Assembly (NCBI RefSeq): GCF_000150275.1
Contig: NW_002060943.1
Coordinates: 10,974,878-11,038,877 of the forward strand
DNA: 64,000 nucleotides
Source: Trichoplax adhaerens
Lineage: Eukaryota; Placozoa; Uniplacotomia; Trichoplacea; Trichoplacidae
Reading direction: 5' to 3'
Below the pieces are notes generated by a model. It ran no database searches. It was not told where the DNA came from and saw nothing but the letters and a program-made list of their open reading frames with translations. Position 1 is the stretch's first letter; each line of letters begins with the position of its first letter. A program made the translations under genes and the position numbers. Of the stretch, positions 55,333 to 64,000 are shown one piece after another.

Positions 55333-58300
55333 CTGTAATAGTTATAATTTAGGAGATCGTTAAGATAACGGTTTTTAAAATCATCTGGCTGACTTAATAA
55401 GCATTTATTAAAGTTAGATAACAGCAGAGCGATCGAAACTAAGACTTAAGATATTAATATCAATAATTAACTGCACGGGAATAATACTGTAGCGAATAAA
55501 ATGTGATAGTCCCAGAATATAAACTCTATTTACGTGAGTTTGCAAATTGCAATTGTAAAAGTATTAAATTTATAGTAATTTACTACTTTCTTAAAGAATT
55601 AGGAAGTAATTAATAGGCCATAATATTATAACAGTTTACCATACCTGATCAGTCCACAAATTATTTAAAATTTGCTGATAACTTGGCTCCGCTGTAAAAT
55701 GTTGATTGACAGTGGTAGAAGATAATTGTACTAGGTTGCAACTTCCCCATTCTGGTATCTCCATTCGTAGTAAAATAAATGTGCCTTCTTTATCATCTGC
55801 ATAGCAAGCTCTTAATAACTGAATAGCATGATTATGGAATTCCCTGCAAAACATTATAAAGATAATAGTAAGACAATAAATATCATAAGGTTATCATACA
55901 CCTTCCGATAAGTAGATACTGCGCTACATTCAACAGATCGGTAAAAAATATTTCAATCAACAAATAACTCTTTCATATAAGTTATCCTGACAAAAATACA
56001 AGTATAAGTTAAATGTCTTAACATTTAATAATAATGTTGGACATGCAGTTACTATCGTATCGATATAATACTCAACTCCGCTTTTTGCTCCATTTCCTTG
56101 CTTTTCTCTGTTTCTCCCATTTCATTAGCTACTTCTGATAATTTGAGTAGTAAATGTCTAGCTATCATCGCTGCTGCAATTGGGTACTTAACCTTCTTTA
56201 ATAAATATGCAGCAACAGCCAGTCGGTTGCACAGCACTGCCCATAAAAAGTAGTCATGTGTAGGCCATTGTAAGTCTTTTGCAATTAAGTATGTGCTAGA
56301 AAGTAGGCTAACAGAATCTTCTAGGTCATCTGGTTGATTATTATTTTCGATTGGCGTCAACTCTATTTGAACTAATTCCTGAGTTTCATCAATATTTTCA
56401 CTCAATTGACTGACGGATCGAGCATCTTCCACTATAATGGGGACAGAGCTTATTTCTTTACTTGAAGTTTCAAAATTAGCATAAGGATTCCAAAATCCAA
56501 ATCCTATCAACTCTTCAATGACTTCTCCAATCTCACTTAGTTTGTCGATTAAAATATTCTAAAGTAACCACATAATAATACTTATCTAGTAAGCATACAT
56601 GAAAATTAAAGCAAGATTTTAATGGAGTCAGTTATAAAATTTCACTCCGCATACCTTACTCTGAACCTTGACTGCTATACCCATAGAATTCCTAAATAAA
56701 CGTTTCAGCACTAAATTACTCCGGAACTTTTATTCTATTATATTTCAAGTAGAAGATAGCAAAATTTAGTAAAAAATATCTCACTCTATGCAAATAAGAA
56801 AGCTTTAGTAAAGAGTTGAAATCTTTAAAATTTTCTATCTATTACATATAGCAATTATGTAGCATGCAATAATTAAGTTACAGTGCCAGTTATCATTCGT
56901 TTAAAAATTAAGTATACAGTATACACTTCAAGGAAAATCTGCTCTATACGTGTAACTACGGTATATTGATAACCGCTAATCTGCTACAGAGAATTTCACT
57001 GAAAATAAAACAAAAATAAACTTTTATTTGTATTAAATTACCATATGAGCATATAAATTCTTTAAAATAGGTGTCGTAAGGATTTGTTCAACAGTCAATG
57101 AACTGTTTAGTATGTCTGTTATAAAGTCCACTCGGTCGTCGATTAGAGCTTCTTTGATAGCCGATTCTAAGTCATTTTGTTCTATATTCTATTGGATTAC
57201 AGTAATAGGATGTTAAAAAATCTAGCACTACTTGTAGGTAAAACTTGAAACAAAATATCATTGATTTTTATTAAAATTTGTTTAATTACACATTTTAATT
57301 AATCTAACCACTTTATCCTATCGATATCAAACTATTTTAGTAATACTAAAAGACAATTTCTTAACCTGATTGCTTATCAACCCGAGAATCTGATCCTTTG
57401 CTAAGTATAACTTATTAAATTTTGATGCAATTTCCACTTGCTGGGTATCTTCAATGGGGTCCAATCCATCTGAAAAAAATTATACAATTAGCTCACTATA
57501 ACGGTAATTATCAATATGTAAATTTTAGTTACGATTTAAATCTTGACTTAAGAAACGATTTCAATAATTTGCGGTAGTAAAAATTCCTTTGAAATGAGTA
57601 AAGTTAGCAATAAGTGTTTATTTACCCTTCATTAAAGCTTGAATCATTGCAACATCCATTGAGCCTTCATTAATGTCGTAAACAAGCAGCTGAAAGTAAT
57701 ATCGTGGAGGATTATTATAATGTAATAAAATATATCTTCTAATTACGTTCAAATCAGCCTGCTTAGTAGGCTGAAGTTCTACATCAATCAATATCATGTA
57801 ATGTGAATTCAATTATTTAATGTGCAGCAAATATATTTTAAAATAAATTCTATTACAGTAGTACTTACAACATCGCGATAAACCATCAAATCGCTAATTT
57901 TACGATAACATTCGGTAATTTCCGTAAAATTATAATGATCAGAAAAATTGAAAGCCTTCCTTAAGAAGGCCTTAATTAGTCTTTCACTATTGCGGTCGAT
58001 GGTGTAATTGTTGACCCTGAATTAAATTGTAATAATAATTATCGTTATGAATTCTTAGATATCATTTTAGTGGCTGTTTAAGTTGTGAGCTAATTGTAAT
58101 AAATCATTATTCTCATATTGCATTAAATCATGTCCTCCGTTCCATTATGATCCACTATTACAAGTCGTAAATTAGCTTTCGTTTAAACAGCTGATTCCAT
58201 ATCTTCTATAAATTTTTATAGCTACTATTGTAAAGGACAAGGAATATCCACTATGATCATTTTATAGTTCATGAATACTGGTCACGTTATATTGCAGCTA

Positions 58301-61300
58301 GACAGAGATTCAACTCAAAATCGTTTAAATTATCTAACTAAAAAAAGCAAATGTCATTCTACTATGATTGAAGTATGATTAGCTTTCTTTTATAAATAAC
58401 TCTATGACTGCATGGCGTTGCTCGCAAATAGTTGGTTTCCTGAGCTTAAGCTTAGATTGCGATCATGACCAGGGTCTATGTGTGACTACTATTGTTTATA
58501 TTTATCTTCTTCATTACGTATATGTTATATCTAATATTACTGTAGACGCATTGGGACATACTCTTTGCCTCGATGATCTTTAACCGTTTCATCTACGACA
58601 CAATTTTCATACGCTAAGACCAGTAAATCCGCCGCACCACCGCTATCTTTAACCAAAACGATAGGAAAATTGAGTCGATGTACATCCTTACTGTAAATTT
58701 TGGTAGTATAAATTGCATGATGAAGTTTTAAAATGGTATTGTAACCGCCTCCAAATACGATATGAATAGAAGGAATATCGCAAACTGCAAATAAAAATAA
58801 AAAAATACTCTATTAAGTATAAATAATTAATTGGCTAGAACATTACGAAAATATTAAGGTTATTCAACTGCCTTGATTGATTATTGTGAGATTTAAACTA
58901 ATTGGATAGCTACTGTGCTACTATATGATAGACTAAATACAGTTACTATAAAACTTAACTTTTAAGTACTCTAACTTTAGATAATCAATAAGTCATGATT
59001 TCACCCATTATTGCAGTAATTGTTGCAATAATATTACATTCTACTTTGAAAAGCAAGACTCACCATATAAATATTCTCCCATTAGAAGTGCACGGACGTC
59101 TCCTTTACCCTTTTCATAAGCTTCATTAGTGCTTTGCCTATCATTCTTCTTATTCTGTGAGTCATCTTCAACAATTGTGGTGCTAACACTTATCACAGTG
59201 TTTCGTTCAAGAGCATCATCATCTATATTTACTGTTTTAGTGCGAGCATTTACAATACTTCCTGGTCGATGGGGAGCGCTCACAATACTTCCTGGTTGGG
59301 CAGAAGCGTGTACATTCTGTCTTGATCGATTACGAGTACCAGCAAGAGCACCTTGTCGAGAGAGAGTACGTGATCGAGCAGGAGTATCTTGGATACTTTC
59401 TGCTACAGTTTGGTCATCTACGATACTTGGTGCTTTAGCCAGGCCATCAACCCGGTTTGCTGCACGAGTAGGACCACTAATAGTACTTGTTCCAATACCA
59501 CTGCGACCAGGACCATCGACCATATTGTCTTTTCGTAATTGGGTAGGACCTCCAATAGTACTTCCTGCTCTAATACGGCTACGATCATCAAAAGCACTTG
59601 CTGCTGAAGTAGGATCAATATTGAGGCCATCTTCATTATCATTCTCGATTTCTTCAACATTCTCACCATTATCAATAAATACAAAGTAATTAAATATAGG
59701 ACTAAGTTTAATTGGAAAATCAGGTTCCTCATATGTCATCAAGATTTCTTCTTTACTAGTTTCCTGTAAATATTAATGATGACATGTACTTTAAATTTGC
59801 TACTCTATAAAGTAATTAATTAAGTAGTTATTATTGACATTGTCTTAAGGGTGAGTATTAAGTCAATAATTTATCATATGAGTCATAATATCAGTTGGCG
59901 TACTAAGCTTACATTATAATGCGTGAAATTATACTAGAGATAAAAATTCTCGTATCGCTCGATTTTTAAGAGCTATATTATCCGTGTAGTAAGCGGTATA
60001 CATACATTCTATACGGTGCATATGTAATCAATCGTTAAAAATTTTAGACCTTATCATCAGTGACGGATCTTGGCTTCCAATTGGCATATCCTATTATCAT
60101 ACTTTGATCAGAGTCAAATTCTGCACTCCCTTCCATCGATTCGCCAATAAATTGTATAAATCCACGGTCATCGTTATCATTTGTCATTAATAATGCATTC
60201 ATTGAACCAACCGCTTTCGAAATGGCAAATCCAAAAATTTTCTTCAGTTCAGGATTAATACTATCTTTTTCTTGAATACCGCCTTCTAGTGCAATTACCA
60301 AACCGGGTGATGACATACCCCAATACCAGCGCAATAATATCCTTAAGTCAACAGCTGGAGTGTTTGGTTTAATTTTCATAAACTGTTAAGCATCAAGTCA
60401 AGAATATTATGTATTTAGTCAGCCCTCATCAACTCAATTATCGATGATAACCAATGAAATAGTAATATTCTATTCATTGTTGAGTTCATCAGAAAGATAA
60501 TGTATGAATATTGACATGCTATATCCTCTTGTTCTATCTCGTTCTCTTTAAGTTGTACAGCGCTTGATAAAGCGCAATTTTGTGCAGATATCCAGTTACA
60601 TCCTCATTATCTTATATTACCTTTGATGTTTTGACTTTTCCATTTTCTAAGGTAAACTTAATTTCACCTCCTCCAATGAATCCCCTTCGGCGTATTATGT
60701 GAGGTAGTTGTTTCTAATTAGTAATAAAATGAATTACATATCTATCAGTATAGGATAAATCTAAAAGCACATAAATGATAAGGAAATAGTGCATATATTT
60801 AAGCTGCACGAGTAAATAAGTTTTGAAAATCATTTTGTCTATACATCATTAATATAATTCTTACATTCATAAATCGTACTATTACATCCACAATTTCCCT
60901 ACTATCATTCTGGCGAGCAATATCAAGAGGAGTCTCTAGCTTCTATACTCAGATAAAAAGCCGTCATTCATCGATAAAGTAGCAATCCTAACCACGATAG
61001 ACTAACTGGCATAATACAAAGAGCGCTAATAACACTGGTTATAACAAAGTTCATAATAGGGTATCTAAACTATTTATAGAGTCGTTTTAAATAGATATTA
61101 CTTGATTTTTCCATATTTGTCTCATTACTATTTAATCATAAATTATAGTACAAACCTATCTTTCTGCTATCATTAAACTGTAATATTTTTAATAATACAA
61201 AGTAGTAGCGATCATCTGTTTTATCACTCGTTGTAATGAAACTTACACGAATCTCTAGTCATTAATTTACTAAATATTTCATGTATTGCAGCCACGAAAT

Positions 61301-64000
61301 AACTGCTTTAGTAGGAACTCGAAATAGTATTATAAAATACTAAATATTTCAATTATTATAATCTATTATCTTGTTTATGCTTAGATTAGCAGTATAAAGA
61401 AAATTACACTGAGCGGTAAAGTAAGATATAAGAATGAGTTCTGGACAGTATATACGATTCCAATGAGCCATCAATTGTAAATTTTATCATAAATTAGCGT
61501 GTAAGATTTACATTGTTAAAGATTCCAATATTTCGATCACCATTTGATTTAATTTCGTAGAAATTCATCAGTAATTCCATACATTCAACTCGTTCATTCA
61601 AGGCAGCGATGTGCAATAATGATTGTCCTTCAGGCAACTTTTCATAAAACGCTTTTAAAATCTATATTAGAGGTATACAGGTTCATATGAAAAATAGTAG
61701 AAGTTGGATAGATTTAATTAAAGATCATGAACGAAGACAAAAAAGTTAGCGTACTATAGAAACAAATTCACTAAGCTTGATTCAGTTATATACAATTTAC
61801 AACGTTATCAAAATAAATCGGGTTAAATTTTCATACTTCAGGATCCCTGCTATAAGTTAGATCTTGAAGTGTCTTAGATTTCCCATACTTAACTCCAACA
61901 TATAATGGTGTTTCACCTGCAGTCTAGCGTTCAATATTATACGAGAGCTGAGTGAAATGAGCACTAATATAATTTGAAAGATTTTTCTATTTTTATAAAT
62001 ACTTAATTACGTTGGAGTAATGAGAGCATGACCTACATTTAGCGATGTCATATTGGCACCAAAACGAAATAATGTGTTCATGCAGTGGATCTCGTCATCT
62101 CTAATTGCCTTATGCAAAGCAGTTTCATCATTGCTATCCTTATCCTGTAAACAAGGTATTGTAATACTTACATGTTATAGGCATAAACTGATACCAAGTG
62201 ACAAGTATTTAAAGCCGTAGAACACAGTAAATCAAAAATATCATTTTCTACAAAATTACGTAGCCAACAGACTTACACGAATGTTAATTAGATTATCATC
62301 ACAAAGAGCCTGTAAATATCGGTCTTTGCCATCTTTAGCAGCATTATACACGTCCATAGTAGTAGCCTATTATTACGGCGTATAAAACATTTGTTGCAGA
62401 ATTAGTCGAGTCAGGTAGTAATAAATTAATCAAGTTCTACATTTTACGAATATTTTATTACTTAACGACAAGTCTCGTACAGGTAAGTTAAATATGATAA
62501 ATTACGTTCCTACCCGCTGAGATATCGCTTTTGATTTATCGCATGCTAATAAAAGCGTATTACAACTTTCGTGATTGCGTTCTTTTGCCAACTGTTGAGG
62601 AGTTCTAGCATCCTAAAATAGTAGTAAGTAAACCAAAGTAGTGCATTATACCTATTTTGTACTTCAGTATTTTAAAATTTTCACCGCTTTCTTCACTTCG
62701 ATCATATATCGTATAAAGATAATTTGATGTATTACTCACTATGATCATAAGTAGACCAGTATTGGTAATAATAATGCTATTATTTAAGGTTAAAAAGATA
62801 GATAATAACCTTATTTAATAAAGTTGTGTCTAATCTATTTTCTATTAACCAATCTAAGATTTCATAAAAGCCCAAGGCAGCTGCCATATGACATAAATTA
62901 TTGCCGTTCTATGCAAATTTTTTCCAAACAGTTAGCAATTGTCGGCAGGATACATTGCAATTTGAAAAAAGTAGTAAAGATTAACTGTCAGTGTAATAAC
63001 AAATCTTAGTGGTATAGAGTACTTAGAATACTAATAAACCTGCAATTACCTCATCTAGAACATGGATATCGACATCTTTAGAATGTAGCCATTTCAGAAG
63101 TTCAACACGATTATTTTCAACAGCTATAAAACAAATATTCCGCTTTCCCTGTAGAAAAAATTTTTTATGTTGTTGTGAGTTGTATTGAAGTTGAGATAAT
63201 CTTCATTAATGAATCTATTCCTAAATTTAAAGTTTAGATAAATAAGCGTAATCATACAACCTTATCTCGCCAGGAAAGATCAACATCATGGTCATTTAAC
63301 CATTCCAGGATTTCTTGATGACCTTTGACTGCTGCATAGTAGGTTAGAGTTCGATCTTCCTATTGGTAAATTATCATAAGTGATGTAAAAATGAGAATTT
63401 CGTTGAAATAACAGATTTGAAGCCTCTGAACTTATTATAACAGCAATTCTGTCCTACATCAAAATTACAAATTACACCCTAATAACACTACGTGATATGA
63501 TATACATTAATGGTACAAGTAAAACATGTTAGAACAGTTAATTATTCTTAGAATTAAAGCTTATTTCATACCTCATCTAATTCGTAAATATCGACTCCCT
63601 TTTCATAAAGCCATTCCAAAATGTTTAAATGGCCTTGATCAACCGCGTGCCTAATCAGGCTCCAGCCATGCTGAACAATATAGAATATATTTTTTGTTAT
63701 TAATGTTCGTTATTACGTCTACTTATTGACTGTTATAACTTATATCTAATACTGTATGTGACCAAAATTACTGTCGAGTTATTGTTAATTACATAGGTGA
63801 ATAAATAAATAATTTAAATACAACGATTCTGTAGCGTTGGTAGTAGAAATCTTAAGAAATAAAAGCTTTTTGATATTATACTTAGACTTTGAGCAAACAA
63901 TTGGTCACCTTTTACTAACTAATAAACGGAAACATAACACTACTCCCACATTAAATATCACAAATTCAACCTTATCAGTGCAGGCAATGATTGCTCCATG
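52778..64000 (-). CDS. Ankyrin/TRPM fusion channel, copy 2 (5' end outside window)
   Basis: Tandem paralogue of the gene at 26392-47063, cut by the right edge; 27 exons (4,782 coding bases) are visible. Order: at least nine ankyrin-type exons, SLOG domain with a large insertion, melastatin homology region, six-segment channel, TRP box and stop at 52778. TRPM hallmarks: [16 protein letters not shown] in the pore, [13 protein letters not shown] at the end of S6 and [17 protein letters not shown] in the TRP box. Most exon lengths equal those of copy 1. One junction (56053 to 55843) gives an in-frame TAG, so the gene is either disrupted or spliced differently there. The N-terminal part, including any galactose-binding-like domain, is not visible. 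Confidence 0.78.
55645..58016 (-). CDS. Copy 2 melastatin homology region
   Basis: Exons 57869-58016, 57626-57689, 57366-57469, 57042-57188, 56053-56558 and 55645-55843. Lengths 148, 64, 104, 147 and 199 equal copy 1. Motifs: [62 protein letters not shown] and [13 protein letters not shown]. Exon 56053-56558 (506 nt, phase 0 to 2 as in copy 1) ends TA before its gtaact donor, and the next exon starts G, producing TAG. An alternative path uses a weak donor after 56133 and a 17-nt microexon (55902-55918), which restores an open frame (YLLIGREF). Neither path is proven. Confidence 0.65.
58562..60713 (-). CDS. Copy 2 SLOG/LSDAT domain with large insertion
   Basis: Exons 60621-60713, 60050-60382, 59064-59763 and 58562-58784. 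Motifs: [49 protein letters not shown] and [19 protein letters not shown]. Exon 59064-59763 is 700 nt where copy 1 has 151 nt, a frame-neutral gain of 549 bases. As in copy 1 the T-G-G-x-x-x-G-V-M turn is lost ([12 protein letters not shown]). The 223-nt last exon has the same length and phases as in copy 1 when the gtatgt donor is used. Confidence 0.8.
59170..59620 (-). repeat. Degenerate coding repeats in the SLOG insertion
   Basis: The insertion is low in complexity (S, T, I, G, P, R, D rich). It contains 30-base units encoding [10 protein letters not shown] and [10 protein letters not shown], and longer units of about 22 residues ([17 protein letters not shown] against [15 protein letters not shown]). 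It also has an acidic run ([14 protein letters not shown]) on its N-terminal side. It is probably a disordered cytosolic loop. The open frame on the opposite strand (59129-59689) is its mirror. Confidence 0.75.
60865..64000 (-). CDS. Copy 2 ankyrin repeat exons (incomplete at right edge)
   Basis: Exons (high to low): 63971-beyond 64000, 63572-63670, 63261-63359, 63050-63148, 62810-62908, 62514-62612, 62277-62366, 62037-62144, 61837-61923, 61512-61661, 60865-60942. All are phase 0, and 99 nt is the commonest length. Units include [40 protein letters not shown] and [19 protein letters not shown]. The final units run 90, 108, 87, 150 and 78 nt, against 90, 108, 90, 150 and 78 in copy 1, so the C-terminal end of the stack is conserved. 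Confidence 0.85.

Noticed and set aside
59129-59689. Open frame of 186 codons on the plus strand
   Set aside because: It is the mirror of the repeat insertion in the copy 2 SLOG exon, whose minus frame continues conserved TRPM sequence at both ends.
1-64000. tRNA, rRNA or small RNA genes
   Set aside because: No cloverleaf-like sequence with A and B boxes or other known RNA signature was recognised by eye on either strand. A covariance-model scan would be needed to exclude them.

Overview
This is an AT-rich animal (metazoan) nuclear window. The genes are broken into many short exons by GT-AG introns of roughly 60 to 1,000 bases. The protein families (SRCR, EGF and Ig receptor modules, TRPM-type channels, ankyrin repeats), the compact introns and the base composition fit a placozoan such as Trichoplax or Hoilungia best. 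That taxonomic call is inference.

Layout. Positions 1-2052 hold no gene that I can support. Positions 2053-25042 (+) hold one very large gene that I resolve into 70 exons (about 3,719 codons). It encodes a type I membrane receptor: signal peptide, 36 EGF-like modules mixed with 16 SRCR domains and two Ig domains, then an SEA domain, three more EGF modules, one transmembrane helix and a short tail. Its ectodomain is two head-to-tail copies of the same 29-exon block (3004-13426 and 13531-22601), matched exon for exon in order, phase and nearly in length. Positions 25043-26391 are the gap between convergent genes.

Positions 26392-47063 (-) hold a 41-exon gene that I assemble without a frame break (about 2,146 residues). 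In order it has a Thr/Ser/Pro-rich N-terminus, a galactose-binding-like (discoidin-like) domain resembling the N-terminus of FBXL4, a long run of ankyrin repeats at about one per exon, and a complete TRPM-type cation channel (SLOG/LSDAT domain, melastatin homology region, six membrane segments, pore, TRP box). Positions 47064-52777 have no recognisable gene. Positions 52778-64000 (-) hold a paralogue of the same design that runs off the right edge. It carries a 183-codon repeat-rich insertion in its SLOG domain and a stop codon at one predicted exon junction.

How they fit together. The two minus-strand genes are tandem paralogues: most exon lengths and every shared intron phase match. Together they support an ankyrin-TRPM fusion family, a combination outside the standard TRP classes as I know them. 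The receptor gene is a separate, convergent unit. Introns of the first channel gene hold several locally duplicated segments. All exon boundaries were read by eye from splice signals, phase continuity and paralogue comparison; none was confirmed with transcript data.
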